From Thermoproteota archaeon (GTDB taxonomy: Archaea; Thermoproteota; Methanomethylicia; Methanomethylicales; Methanomethylicaceae), in the NCBI GenBank assembly GCA_029887795.1, contig JARXPE010000009.1, positions 1-45,568 on the forward strand: a stretch of 45,568 bases of DNA, given 5' to 3'. The translations under genes were made by a program, and so were the position numbers. Position 1 is the first letter of the stretch. Each line of letters opens with the position of its first letter. This document shows, piece after piece, positions 16,997 to 25,617 of this stretch. The notes under the pieces are model-generated. The model saw only the letters and a list, made by a program, of their open reading frames with translations, was not told the DNA's origin and searched no databases.

Positions 16997-17815
16997 TCAT
17001 AGAGCGTAGGCTTCAACAAGGTCTCTGGCGGTGATTATGCCGACCAGCTGATCATCTTTGAATACAGGTAGCCTTCGGATATGTTTGGTTGCCATTGTCA
17101 TTGCTGCCTTGTGTATGCTGTAATCAGGGGAAATTTTCACTAATGGTGCCGAGGCGTAGCGATAGACGGGATCCTGGAGATCTGCTTCTTTGTAGATTAC
17201 CTTGCTCAGAAGGTCCCTCTCTGTGAAAATTCCCCAAGGCTCTCCGTCCTTGTTCACGATGACGGAGCCTATTCGCTCTTTGCCCATCTTCTTAGCAACG
17301 TCCCAGACCTTTGTGTTAGGATCTACACACTCTACTCGCTTTGTCATGAATTTTTGAACTGGTACGGAGGTTTCAGGAGCATCGGGCAGGGCTTTTATGA
17401 GATCTGAGGCCGTTACAATTCCAACTACTCTTCGCCCCTCGGTAACTACAAGCCGACCTTTTTCCTTGATCATCGTTCTTGCTCCTTCTTTGACCGTTGC
17501 CTGGGGTTTTATGGTGATTAGCCTTGGGGATAGGACCTCGTATACCCTAACTTCCTTAGGATTCCTTTCTGCGGCTATGACGCGAGTCAGCAGGTCTCGC
17601 TCTGTTACGATCCCTGCAGGCCTGTCTGTGCCTTTAACGAGTAGGCTTCCGATGTGTTTTTCCCCCATCAGTTTAGCAGCCTCGAGCATAGTAGCCCCGC
17701 TGTCGATGAAGAGAGGATCTTTTGTCATTATATCTGAGATGTGCTTATGTTTAAGGTATTCTTGATAGGAGATATCAATAACGCTGGGGAATTCATCCCT
17801 TAGCGTTTTTGCCAT
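16997..17815 (-). CDS. Four-CBS-domain protein
   Basis: This 272-residue protein consists of two tandem CBS pairs: repeats begin near DIMTKDPLFI, VLSPRLITI, FMTKRVECV and ASAPLVKIS, each closing with a GIVTERDLL, GIVTASDLI, GIFTERDLL or GIITARDLV motif. CBS pairs bind adenosine nucleotides such as AMP, ATP or SAM and often act as energy sensors. No catalytic domain is attached, so a partner protein is expected. The ATG is preceded by GGTGAGGAG, an excellent SD. Confidence 0.9.
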   Translation of the reverse strand: MAKTLRDEFPSVIDISYQEYLKHKHISDIMTKDPLFIDSGATMLEAAKLMGEKHIGSLLVKGTDRPAGIVTERDLLTRVIAAERNPKEVRVYEVLSPRLITIKPQATVKEGARTMIKEKGRLVVTEGRRVVGIVTASDLIKALPDAPETSVPVQKFMTKRVECVDPNTKVWDVAKKMGKERIGSVIVNKDGEPWGIFTERDLLSKVIYKEADLQDPVYRYASAPLVKISPDYSIHKAAMTMATKHIRRLPVFKDDQLVGIITARDLVEAYAL

Positions 17816-17825
17816 CTCCTCACCC

Positions 17826-17843
17826 TATATAATATATTATATA
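17826..17843. promoter_or_regulatory. 18-bp perfect AT palindrome upstream of the CBS gene
   Basis: TATATAATATATTATATA is its own reverse complement and lies about 10 nt upstream of the CBS-protein ATG, between a TATA-like TTTATATGG and the SD. It could be an operator near the start site, or simply AT-rich promoter DNA. Confidence 0.35.
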
Positions 17844-17965
17844 ACCACTACCATATAAAAGAAACTCGATAGAGATTTATGGAAGACCAAATCCATAGGT
17901 CCGATTAAGAAGGCATAAGAATATAAAAAAATTAATTAACCATCTCGCGTGGAGATTTACAACAA

Positions 17966-18051
17966 GCCCCAGTGGCTCAGCCTGGTAGAGCACCGCCTTG
18001 GTAAACTACCCAAAGAGGCGGTGGTCGCGGGTTCAAACCCCGCCTGGGGCT
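17966..18051 (+). tRNA. tRNA-Thr (GGT) with a 12-nt intron
   Basis: Acceptor GCCCCAG pairs with CTGGGGC. The anticodon stem CCGCC/GGCGG holds the loop TTGGTA-A, with an intron at the canonical site after position 37, at 18004-18015 (12 nt). The mature tRNA is 74 nt. The discriminator is T and CCA is not encoded. An AT-rich promoter element lies at about 17925-17940. Confidence 0.95.
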
Positions 18052-18120
18052 TCCCAATTCTTCTGTGGCATCTTATTTCTAAAAATTTATATAATGCGGG
18101 TGCACCCATGTCTTCTCGGT

Positions 18121-18288
18121 GGGGCTGTGGTCTAGCACGGTATGACGGCAAGGCGAAGGTGTCCCCTTCGCCTCGTCAAGGGCTCCAGAGGTCTAGCACT
18201 AGAATTTGACCCTTTGGGGATGATTGTCTTCTGGAGCTGCTAGAGCGGGGCGACCCGCATGTCGGGGGTTCAAGTCCCTCCAGCCCCA
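18121..18288 (+). tRNA. tRNA-Trp (CCA) with two introns
   Basis: Exons 18121-18149, 18180-18188 and 18253-18288 join to a regular 74-nt tRNA: acceptor GGGGCTG/CAGCCCC, anticodon stem GCGGG/CCCGC, loop CTCCAGA. Intron 1 (18150-18179, 30 nt) interrupts the anticodon stem between positions 28 and 29; it has a 4-bp central helix (GACG/CGTC) flanked by 3-nt bulges, with each cut after the second bulge base. Intron 2 (18189-18252, 64 nt) is at the canonical 37/38 site with central helix CTCC/GGGG and 3-nt bulges. TCTGGAGC at 18230-18237 can pair with the anticodon loop, as guides in other archaeal tRNA-Trp introns do. CCA is encoded at 18289-18291. A TATA-like box (ATTTATATA) is at 18085-18093. Confidence 0.95.
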
Positions 18289-18372
18289 CCATTCAGGTTT
18301 TCTGTGGAATTGGCACAATCGGTCCCAAAGAAGTTATAAGTTAAATCGTCGATAACATAATTGGGTGTAAGA

Positions 18373-18606
18373 ATGCCACTTGCTTTTGTATTGGTAAATG
18401 TGGAGGCAGGAACAGACAAGGAGGTTCTTGATAATATTAAGAAGGTGCCGGAAGTGAAGCAAGCATACATGGTCTATGGCGTCTATGACATCATTGTAAT
18501 GCTGGAGTCCGAAACCTTAGAGAAACTAAGGGAGACCGTGACTAAGAAGATAAGGCAGCTGGACAAAGTCCGCTCCACAATGACCATGATAGTCATGGAA
18601 CAATAG
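18373..18606 (+). CDS. Stand-alone Lrp/AsnC-type ligand-binding (RAM) domain protein
   Basis: This 77-residue protein (MPLAFVLVNVEAG..., GVYDIIVMLE, then VRSTMTMIVME) is the effector-binding RAM domain of Lrp/AsnC regulators without a helix-turn-helix. Such small proteins form octamer-like rings, bind amino acids and may modify full-length Lrp proteins. I chose the ATG at 18373; a TTG at 18361 would add four residues. Confidence 0.85.
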   Translation: MPLAFVLVNVEAGTDKEVLDNIKKVPEVKQAYMVYGVYDIIVMLESETLEKLRETVTKKIRQLDKVRSTMTMIVMEQ

Positions 18607-18646
18607 AATAGTAAACTTTAAAAACTAATATTTTTTCTACTATTTT

Positions 18647-18770
<124 letters not shown>

Positions 18771-18841
18771 ATCTTATTTAAATCTTGAATTTTGATCGGG
18801 AAATCTAATTAGAAATAAATATATCCCTCATATCTATTCTT

Positions 18842-19990
18842 TTGAACATTGTTGTGGTAAATATGGTAATTCCAGTCGGTCAGGGACTATTTCCTACAGG
18901 CAATGATTTATCCTCGATTATCTTGAACATACTCTGGGTAGTGTTCTTCTTTTCTATGATCCTACTCTTCAACCAGAGGCTACAAATATGGACTTATCAG
19001 AGGAATGTGGAAAAAGCAACCATTAAACTGCAGATGTTGGCGGATAAAAGTAGAGAGGAGGCGCTGAAGAGCGTACAAAAATATGCACAGGAAAATACTG
19101 ATGTACGCTCTCAGGTTACCGCATTTCTGGACTTCTTCACGATAGAGCCTGTAGACAGAGACCCATTTGGCGTCTTGAATAGATTGGAGCACTTGCTGGA
19201 CAATCGGAGGGACAGATTCAAGGCGTTTGTAGCCCAGATCGCACCCAAGGCTGGAAAGGCGGAGGCTGCAAACACTGAAGACATACTAGAAGCCGCAATG
19301 GCTTTGAACTTCATATTTAAGGTTGTCAGGCATTATTTGATATTGGGTAAAAAAACTAAGAGCCTGATGATCTTCGTTCAGTTGGATATGCAGTTGCCCC
19401 TTATAATGAAGATGGCAGAGGCGTATTTTAATGCACAGAAGACCTTCTCGGCAGGAAAACCAATTGGTGACGGACTTGGTCCGTTGGTGGCATCAAAATT
19501 GATGTACGGGCTACCTAAGAGGATAATAGCCGAAGACATCGTCTGTTCAGAAGTAGACATTTCTAATAGGAAGGCTTATGTTTTGAAGGCCGAAGGTCCT
19601 GGAGGCTTGCTAGGAAAGCCTGGGGAGGCTGTGAAGAGACTTGTCGAGGAGATGAGCGGGAAGGTCGCAAGAATATTCATGGTTGATGCTTCGTCAAAAT
19701 TGGAGGGGGAGAATACAGGAGAAGTGGTAGAAGGAGTCGGGGCAGCTATAGGAGACCCAGGTCCTGAAAAGTATAAGATAGAAGAGGTCGCTACGAAGTA
19801 CAAGATTCCTCTTGACGCGATTGTTTGTAAAATGGACCTTGAGGAAGCTTTAACGACAATGAAGAAGGAGATCGTGGAGGCCTCTGATATCATAATAGAA
19901 AAGATAAAGAAGGCGATTGTGGAGAGGACTAAGGAAGGAGACGTAGTAATAATAGCAGGCATTGGCAACACTATAGGAATCGGGCAGTAG
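18842..19990 (+). CDS. DUF1512 family archaeal protein with one membrane anchor
   Basis: This 382-residue protein matches the archaeal DUF1512 family. A single hydrophobic segment (about residues 24-43, SSIILNILWVVFFFSMILLF) anchors a large cytoplasmic part with KLMYGLPKRIIAEDIV, GPGGLLGKPGEAV and VGAAIGDPGPEKYKIEE motifs, ending in a glycine-rich VIIAGIGNTIGIGQ. The function is unknown. The TTG at 18842 is about 25 nt from an AATAAATATAT box, which supports a leaderless start; an ATG at 18863 is an alternative. It is followed without a gap by a second membrane protein gene. Confidence 0.82.
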   Translation: MNIVVVNMVIPVGQGLFPTGNDLSSIILNILWVVFFFSMILLFNQRLQIWTYQRNVEKATIKLQMLADKSREEALKSVQKYAQENTDVRSQVTAFLDFFTIEPVDRDPFGVLNRLEHLLDNRRDRFKAFVAQIAPKAGKAEAANTEDILEAAMALNFIFKVVRHYLILGKKTKSLMIFVQLDMQLPLIMKMAEAYFNAQKTFSAGKPIGDGLGPLVASKLMYGLPKRIIAEDIVCSEVDISNRKAYVLKAEGPGGLLGKPGEAVKRLVEEMSGKVARIFMVDASSKLEGENTGEVVEGVGAAIGDPGPEKYKIEEVATKYKIPLDAIVCKMDLEEALTTMKKEIVEASDIIIEKIKKAIVERTKEGDVVIIAGIGNTIGIGQ

Positions 19991-20000
19991 GGTGATTATG

Positions 20001-20369
20001 ATGCAAAGAGAGCGACAGCCAAAATTCGCCATGATCTCTATATTATTAACATTAGGGGCTTTTATTTTGTTTGTACTAGCAACCATTGTGGACCCTCTAT
20101 CCAACTACAGCAATGTTCTGATGATAGCAGGTCTAGCATTACTTGCGGCATCTTGGGGAATTTACTTCATCGGGGGGCGTTCTTTACAGAGAGCTGAGAT
20201 TTCAACGGAGAATGTGATTACGGTAATAGGATGCAGGGGATGCGACATCAGAGAGGAGAGACCGTTTTCAGAGGGCGATTATGTGTTTAAAGAGGTCGGA
20301 CCCTGCAAGAAGTGCTCAGGAATATCATACATACGTGCAATATACTCCATACCAATAAAGAAGGATTAA
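20001..20369 (+). CDS. Small membrane protein with a zinc-binding tail, unknown function
   Basis: From the ATG at 20001 this is a 122-residue protein with two membrane helices near the N-terminus (ISILLTLGAFILFVLATIV and VLMIAGLALLAASWGIYFI) and a soluble C-terminal part holding CRGC and CKKC, likely a zinc ribbon. I do not recognise a named family. GGTGAT at 19991-19996 is the SD, which places the start at 20001, though ATG at 19998 is possible. It begins just after DUF1512 and may function with it; coaD follows 6 nt later. Confidence 0.7.
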   Translation: MQRERQPKFAMISILLTLGAFILFVLATIVDPLSNYSNVLMIAGLALLAASWGIYFIGGRSLQRAEISTENVITVIGCRGCDIREERPFSEGDYVFKEVGPCKKCSGISYIRAIYSIPIKKD

Positions 20370-20375
20370 GGAGAA

Positions 20376-20852
20376 ATGCCAAAACATAGGATTGTGGCTG
20401 TTGGTGGCACATTTGACCATTTTCATGTCGGGCATGAGTGTTTGATTTCGAAGGCTTTTGAGATGGGCGAGTTTGTCATCATAGGAGTAACCTCTGATGA
20501 GTTTCTTAGGAGGACGGGCAAACTGCACGATCAAGGCTTTGAGATTAGGGTTTCAAAAATGATTGAGTTCCTAAAGAGTAGAGGATGGATAAAGCGTGCT
20601 AGGATAGTCACATTAGAGGATCCATTTGGTCCAACGATCTCAGACCCTTCTATCGAGGGGATAATAGTCACCAAGGAAACGGCTCCTCGTGCTGAGGAGG
20701 CGAACAACATAAGAGAGAAACGTGGATTAAAAAGAATGAAAGTATACTTCGTGGATTATGTCACAGCTCAGGACGGTCTTCCAGTTTCATCTACAAGGAT
20801 TAGAAATAGAGAAATAGATGAAAAAGGTAATCTAATCAAACATCAAGCTTGA
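20376..20852 (+). CDS. coaD: Archaeal phosphopantetheine adenylyltransferase
   Basis: This 158-residue nucleotidyltransferase has the GGTFDHFHVGH motif (HVGH at 17-20) and VSSTRIR near the C-terminus, matching the archaeal/eukaryotic-type PPAT that makes dephospho-CoA from 4'-phosphopantetheine and ATP. It precedes pheS by 14 nt on the same strand, so the DUF1512-to-pheT stretch may be one transcript. Confidence 0.92.
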   Translation: MPKHRIVAVGGTFDHFHVGHECLISKAFEMGEFVIIGVTSDEFLRRTGKLHDQGFEIRVSKMIEFLKSRGWIKRARIVTLEDPFGPTISDPSIEGIIVTKETAPRAEEANNIREKRGLKRMKVYFVDYVTAQDGLPVSSTRIRNREIDEKGNLIKHQA

Positions 20853-20866
20853 TCGGGGGTTGAACG

Positions 20867-22339
20867 ATGTCATTAAGTTCATCAGAGGTGCGCCTTCTCG
20901 AATCCTTGAAGAAGTTGGGAGGTAGGGCAGATGCCGCTTCTTTAGCAGCAGCTCTTAATGAACCCGTTTCATCAATTTTCCCCTTATCATCACTTTTGAA
21001 GGATAAAGGATACGTAAAAACCCAAGAAATCGTAAAGGAATGGTATGAACTTACCGAAGAAGGGAAGAGGTGTGTGGAGATAGGTCTGCCAGAGACTCGC
21101 CTTTGTTATGTCTTAGGCTCCAAGGATGGAGGGGTTGAGCTCGAGGAGCTCAAGAAAAATTTTGATGAACGTGAAATATCGGCGGCTTTGGGTTGGGGAA
21201 AGAGGTGTGGCGTAATAGAAATCGATAGGACTGGCAGGACGCCCAAGGTTGTACTCAAGAAAAGAGTCATTCCAGATCTTGAAGTTGTGATCAAAAAGGT
21301 CTCCGATAGACCAGAGAGAGCGTCATTGTCCCCCGAGGAGTTGGAGAAAGTTAAGGAGTTGGAGAAGAGAGGTTTGGTATCATTAAAGACCTCAAAGACC
21401 CTTGTTGTCGAGCTCGTTAAAGAGGCGCCCGTTCAAGAATTGGAGACGTGCAGGGTCCTTACCTCTGATATTTTGAAGTCAGGAAGATGGCGCAGTTTGA
21501 GGTTGTCACCTTATGATGTTAGGGCATCACCCCCAGCACTTATCATTGGTAAAAAACATCCTTACTTAGAGTTCTTGGAGGAAGTCAAGGAGATTCTATT
21601 TGCTATGGGTTTTGAAGAGGCTTCTGGACCTTATGTGGAGAGTGAATTTTGGAATTTCGACGCGCTCTTCCAGGCACAAGATCACCCAGCACGAGCAATA
21701 CACGATAGCTTTCAAGTCAAAGGAGTTTTGCATCACATTGATGCTTCGGAGGACATAATATCAAAGGTCAAGGCAGCTCATGAAAACGGAGGGGACACCG
21801 GATCTAAGGGGTGGGGCTATAGGTGGAGCAGAGAGATAGCCAGCCGACCAATCCTGAGAAGTCAGACTACGTCTGTCTCAGTTAGGTATTTGTCTCAACA
21901 CAAGACCCCACCGGTAAAGGCTTTTTGTCTTTCAAAAGTATTCAGACCAGATGTGATCGACTCAAAGCACATGGTAGAGTTCTGTCAGCTCGATGGAATA
22001 ATGGGGGGTCATGGGATCAACGTCAGGCATCTTCTAGGAATTCTTAACGAGTTCGCGATGCAACTAGGGTTTAAGGAGATAAAGTTCAAACCGAGCTATT
22101 TCCCATTCACGGAGCCTAGTATTGAGGCATACGTAAGACACCCAACGCTTGGCTGGATAGAGTGTTTGGGTTCTGGACTATTCAGACCCGAGGTAACAAG
22201 ACCGCTAGGCATAGATTTCCCTGTTATAGCGTGGGCATTCGGCATAGACCGTCTAGCAATGATTAGGCTCGGGGTTGATGACATTCGCGAGCTGCATACT
22301 TCAAACTTGGGAATGTTAAGGGAGAAGGGGTGGGTTTGA
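20867..22339 (+). CDS. pheS: Phenylalanyl-tRNA synthetase alpha subunit
   Basis: This 490-residue protein has the N-terminal winged-helix repeats of archaeal PheS (residues 1 to about 170), then the class II catalytic core: motif 2 region VFRPDVIDSKHMVEFCQLDG, and motif 3 in AWAFGIDRLAMIRLG. It charges tRNA-Phe as an alpha2-beta2 tetramer. The gene ends directly against pheT with no spacing. The SD GGGGGTTGA precedes the ATG. Confidence 0.95.
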   Translation: MSLSSSEVRLLESLKKLGGRADAASLAAALNEPVSSIFPLSSLLKDKGYVKTQEIVKEWYELTEEGKRCVEIGLPETRLCYVLGSKDGGVELEELKKNFDEREISAALGWGKRCGVIEIDRTGRTPKVVLKKRVIPDLEVVIKKVSDRPERASLSPEELEKVKELEKRGLVSLKTSKTLVVELVKEAPVQELETCRVLTSDILKSGRWRSLRLSPYDVRASPPALIIGKKHPYLEFLEEVKEILFAMGFEEASGPYVESEFWNFDALFQAQDHPARAIHDSFQVKGVLHHIDASEDIISKVKAAHENGGDTGSKGWGYRWSREIASRPILRSQTTSVSVRYLSQHKTPPVKAFCLSKVFRPDVIDSKHMVEFCQLDGIMGGHGINVRHLLGILNEFAMQLGFKEIKFKPSYFPFTEPSIEAYVRHPTLGWIECLGSGLFRPEVTRPLGIDFPVIAWAFGIDRLAMIRLGVDDIRELHTSNLGMLREKGWV

Positions 22340-23986
22340 ATGCCTACAATAAATATCGACATGAAAGATCTTAAGCGACTCATTGGTCTCAATCTTGATG
22401 AAAATACGATCTATGATACCCTCTCTGCCTTGAAATGTGAGCCAGAGCAGATAGTCGGAGACAAGATTACGCTGGAAGTCACATCAGACAGACCAGATTT
22501 TTTCAGTTGTGAAGGGATTGCAAGAGGGATACGACTTTACTATGGTGGATCAGGACTGAAAGTGAAATATTACCAAGGCTCAAGACCAGTAAATATCAAA
22601 GTAGATCCGTCTGTGGTAGAAGTTCGACCATATATAGTATCCGCGGTCTTGCGTGATTTGAGTTTGGACGAAGAAGCCTTGGTTCAAATGATGCAACTTC
22701 AGGAGAAGCTTCATACCACTTACTGCTCTAACAGGAAAAAAGGGTCAATTGGAATATATGACATGGATAAGATATGTCCTCCGCTTGTATATGTGGCGCT
22801 CCCTCCTAATGATATAAGATTCACCCCCTTGGGCTCAAATGAGATTATGGATGGTTTCGATATTTTGAAAAAAACCCCCAAGGGGAAGGAGTACGCTTGG
22901 ATTTTAGAAGAAAAGAGCAAGTACCCACTGCTCATTGATTCTAAAGGCACAGTACTCTCAATGCCACCTATAATAAACAGTGAAGACACAAAGGTAACAG
23001 AGGATACCAAAAACCTCATAATTGATGTCACAGGGACCGAGGAGCGTACAATAAATCTTTGCTTAAACATTTTGGTAACCTCTTTGATGGAAAGGGGCGG
23101 AGCTCTCCAGCAAGTGATAGTAACATATGGAGGGCGCGAGATCATTACACCAAAACTGGATTTTGTCCAGACCAATCTGAACCTATCAACGATAAAAAGT
23201 GTTGCCGGATTAGACTTGAACCCGGATGAGGTTTTAAGGCTTCTAAGGAAGATGGGACATAATGTGGAAGGCGGAGAGGGAAGGGTTATTGTTTGGTCGC
23301 CGCCTTATAGAGCAGACATTATTCATGAAGTCGATTTAGTAGAAGACATTGTAATTGCGATTGGTTTGAACAACATAAAGCCAGAGATACCCACAGTTGC
23401 AACAATAGGAAGACCGCTTAAAGGGAGCAAAGTCAGAAAACGGGTAAGGGACTTAATGATCGGTATGGGCTTTCAAGAAGTAATAACATATCTACTCAGT
23501 AACAAATCGGTTTTGGAAGATAAGGTGCTCATGAATAAAAGGACTCTCGTGGAACTGATAAACCCAGTATCATCCGAATACTCAGTTCTGAGGGATTGCA
23601 TTTTGCCAAAACTTTTGCAATTTTTGGGACAAAACACACACCATCCGTACCCCCAGCGTATTTTCGAGTGTGGCGATGTGGTTTTCGTTCAGGATGGTTT
23701 ACCAAAGGTTTCAACGCATTTGGCAGCAGTCATTGCAGATCATAAGGTGAGTTACGAGGACATACAGGCGGTGGCGGCCTCTTTGTTTGCTAACATGTCT
23801 AAGTCCATAAAGTTTGAGCCATATCACATGCACCCCTTCTTAGAAGGCCGCACTGCAAAGATTATACTCGATGGTGCTGATATCGGAGTAGTCGGAGAGA
23901 TATCACCTCAAGCATTATTGAATTTCGGTCTGGAATTTCCAGTTGGAGCCTTAGAATGCGACCTATCACCATTGTTAGAACATTGA
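22340..23986 (+). CDS. pheT: Phenylalanyl-tRNA synthetase beta subunit
   Basis: This 548-residue protein is the short archaeal/eukaryotic-type PheT. It has the B1-like start (MPTINIDMKDLKRLIGL), the B3/B4 region (SDRPDFFSCEGIARGI; GSIGIYDMDKI), the B5 domain (WSPPYRADIIHEVDLVEDI), and the catalytic-like core. The start codon directly follows the pheS stop, and the pheS end (GGAGAAGGGGTGGG) supplies the SD. Confidence 0.95.
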   Translation: MPTINIDMKDLKRLIGLNLDENTIYDTLSALKCEPEQIVGDKITLEVTSDRPDFFSCEGIARGIRLYYGGSGLKVKYYQGSRPVNIKVDPSVVEVRPYIVSAVLRDLSLDEEALVQMMQLQEKLHTTYCSNRKKGSIGIYDMDKICPPLVYVALPPNDIRFTPLGSNEIMDGFDILKKTPKGKEYAWILEEKSKYPLLIDSKGTVLSMPPIINSEDTKVTEDTKNLIIDVTGTEERTINLCLNILVTSLMERGGALQQVIVTYGGREIITPKLDFVQTNLNLSTIKSVAGLDLNPDEVLRLLRKMGHNVEGGEGRVIVWSPPYRADIIHEVDLVEDIVIAIGLNNIKPEIPTVATIGRPLKGSKVRKRVRDLMIGMGFQEVITYLLSNKSVLEDKVLMNKRTLVELINPVSSEYSVLRDCILPKLLQFLGQNTHHPYPQRIFECGDVVFVQDGLPKVSTHLAAVIADHKVSYEDIQAVAASLFANMSKSIKFEPYHMHPFLEGRTAKIILDGADIGVVGEISPQALLNFGLEFPVGALECDLSPLLEH

Positions 23987-24103
23987 GTTCGAACACTCGC
24001 ATCCATTGAAATTTAATATTGGTATGAATGTAGGGAAAACCCATTTTTGAGTTTGCAAAGTTTATCTTTAGGCTGGTACAAATATAAGATTGCGATGAGG
24101 TGG

Positions 24104-24210
24104 GAGCCGAGCGCCGTGAGGTGAGAAAGCGGGTCGAAGGGGTCAAGTGAGTCGAGCGTTGCTCAGCAATGAACATGACCTAACCCACACCCGCGACAGC
24201 CTCACGGCTC
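24104..24210 (+). ncRNA. Structured RNA candidate 1, upstream of tyrS
   Basis: A non-coding stretch folds into one long arm: GCCGTGAGG (24113-24121) pairs with CCTCACGGC (24200-24208), an inner GCGGGT (24129-24134) pairs with ACCCGC (24189-24194), and GGTCA (24141-24145) pairs with TGACC (24176-24180). GAGCC at 24104-24108 can also pair with GGCTC at 24206-24210. A TATA-like AAATATAAG at about 24079-24087 sits about 25 nt upstream on the plus strand. No open frame fits. I cannot assign a family; it is not an obvious RNase P RNA, box C/D or H/ACA RNA. Confidence 0.5.
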
Positions 24211-24245
24211 AAATAGTTAAATAAGGAAGTTTTCATTAAATTCAT

Positions 24246-24351
24246 GGGCAGGTCGCCGGATAGATCCCGATGAGAGAGAGCCCGCCTGAGCTGGATGAAA
24301 CGTCCTTCGATGAGGTTGGGTGTTAGCATCGGGAAACACGGCGGCTTGCCC
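24246..24351 (+). ncRNA. Structured RNA candidate 2 or tyrS leader element
   Basis: A 13-bp uninterrupted closing stem joins 24246-24258 to 24339-24351 (one G-U-rich stretch, no mismatch). After a small internal loop, TCCCGATG (24265-24272) pairs with CATCGGGA (24327-24334), and a third weaker stem lies inside. TTAAATA at about 24218-24225 could be its TATA box. The stem ends 18 nt before the tyrS ATG, with the tyrS SD (GGAG, 24356-24359) just outside it. It may be a free RNA or a cis-acting leader of tyrS; the sequence alone does not decide. Confidence 0.5.
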
Positions 24352-24369
24352 AGTAGGAGATGTTAGATA

Positions 24370-25434
24370 ATGGACACCATGACAAAAGTAGAGAAGGTGA
24401 TAAGGAACGCCCAAGAGATCATAACGAGAAAAGATCTTCAAGAACTGTTCGAGTCCAACACTTCCCCAAAAGGGTACATAGGTGTAGAGCCGTCTGGTTT
24501 GTTTCACTTGGGATGGGTAATATGGGTCAACAAACTTAAGGATTTAATGGACGTTGGCGTCAAAATGACGCTTTTAGAGGCTACTTGGCATGCGTGGATA
24601 AATGACAAATTTGGCGGAAATTTGGATAAGATAAACGCATGTGCAAATTATATAGAACACTGCCTTAGAGCATTAGGAGTTGAAGTTGATAGGTTGAACT
24701 TTATAAAGGCTGATGAATTGGTTGATAAGAAAGAGTATTGGGAGGGACTGCTGAAGATCGCGAAGGTCCTCTCATTATCAAGGATCAAGAGGGCCGTTAC
24801 GATAATGGGTAGAAAGGAAGATGAGACTGTTGTGGATTTCTCAAAGCTAATTTATCCATGCATGCAAGTAGAAGACATATTTTTCTTAGACCTTGACGTT
24901 TGTTTAGGCGGCATGGACCAGAGAAGAGCGCATGTTTTAGCGCGGGAAGTGGCAGAAGTTTACTCTCATAAAAAACCTGTCGCGATACATACCCCTCTTC
25001 TTCCAAGCTTGCAGGGAAAAGGAAGGATGGAGGGGGCTCTAACGGAAGAAGAGGCGATGATTGAGTATAAGATGAGCAAATCGAAGCCAGAGACTTGCAT
25101 CTTCATTCATGATTCTCCTGAGGAAATAAAGTCAAAGATAGGCAGGGCATACTGCCCCCCAATGGTAGTACAAGGCAACCCGGTGTTGGACATAGCCACT
25201 CATATAATATTAAACAAGAACAAGGGATTTGTAATTAAGAGGGACGTAAAGTATGGAGGAGATCTGATAATCGAGTCTGCAGAGGCGCTAGTGACGATGT
25301 ATTCCCAAGGAAAGATTCACCCATTAGACCTTAAGAATGCGGTATCGGAAGAACTTTCAAGAATGCTTATGCCAGTCAGAGAATACTTCAATAAGAATAA
25401 AGAAGCGCAGGATCTAATGCAGCAACTAAGATGA
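24370..25434 (+). CDS. tyrS: Tyrosyl-tRNA synthetase
   Basis: This 354-residue class I synthetase has the archaeal TyrRS features GVEPSGLFHLGW (HIGH at 46-49), WINDKFGGN, DLDVCLGGMDQRRAH, and KMSKS at 234-238. It charges tRNA-Tyr. The ATG has GGAG 10 nt upstream. It is preceded by two stable RNA hairpins rather than by a protein gene, and followed by a T-rich stretch (25450-25500). Confidence 0.94.
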   Translation: MDTMTKVEKVIRNAQEIITRKDLQELFESNTSPKGYIGVEPSGLFHLGWVIWVNKLKDLMDVGVKMTLLEATWHAWINDKFGGNLDKINACANYIEHCLRALGVEVDRLNFIKADELVDKKEYWEGLLKIAKVLSLSRIKRAVTIMGRKEDETVVDFSKLIYPCMQVEDIFFLDLDVCLGGMDQRRAHVLAREVAEVYSHKKPVAIHTPLLPSLQGKGRMEGALTEEEAMIEYKMSKSKPETCIFIHDSPEEIKSKIGRAYCPPMVVQGNPVLDIATHIILNKNKGFVIKRDVKYGGDLIIESAEALVTMYSQGKIHPLDLKNAVSEELSRMLMPVREYFNKNKEAQDLMQQLR

Positions 25435-25509
25435 AAGTAGGGATAGGAAGGTTTTTAAGTCAAGATTTTTAATTTTTACTAAATCAAATTTAATTAATTG
25501 ATAGGATGA

Positions 25510-25600
25510 GGTGTCACGCTTACTATGTTGACTCATGTGTTAGGTAAGATGTGTAGTGTCAAGGCAGCACCCATAGCCCGATGGAGGGCCTGATAAGTTT
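25510..25600 (+). ncRNA. Possible dnaG leader or small RNA
   Basis: Between tyrS and dnaG an AT-rich promoter-like block (25465-25497) is followed by about 110 non-coding bases with two small hairpins: CTTAC (25519-25523) with GTAAG (25544-25548), and GCCC (25576-25579) with GGGC (25586-25589) followed by CTGA. The CTGA resembles a box D but a convincing box C partner is not seen. It may be just a long dnaG leader. Confidence 0.25.
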
Positions 25601-25617
25601 TTTGGAGGCGAGCGGTT

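Noticed and set aside
17949-18209. An open frame of 86 codons on the plus strand
   Set aside because: It runs across tRNA-Thr and the first half of tRNA-Trp and has no family resemblance.
18189-18252. A complete box C/D guide RNA inside the tRNA-Trp intron
   Set aside because: The anticodon-complementary stretch and a box C-like GATGATT are present, but no CTGA box D lies at the expected 5-nt distance, so I report it only as a possibility.
24104-24351. The two RNAs together as RNase P RNA
   Set aside because: Each element closes on itself, and I do not find the conserved GAGGAAAGTC, ACAGAA or GGCTTA segments in the right order.
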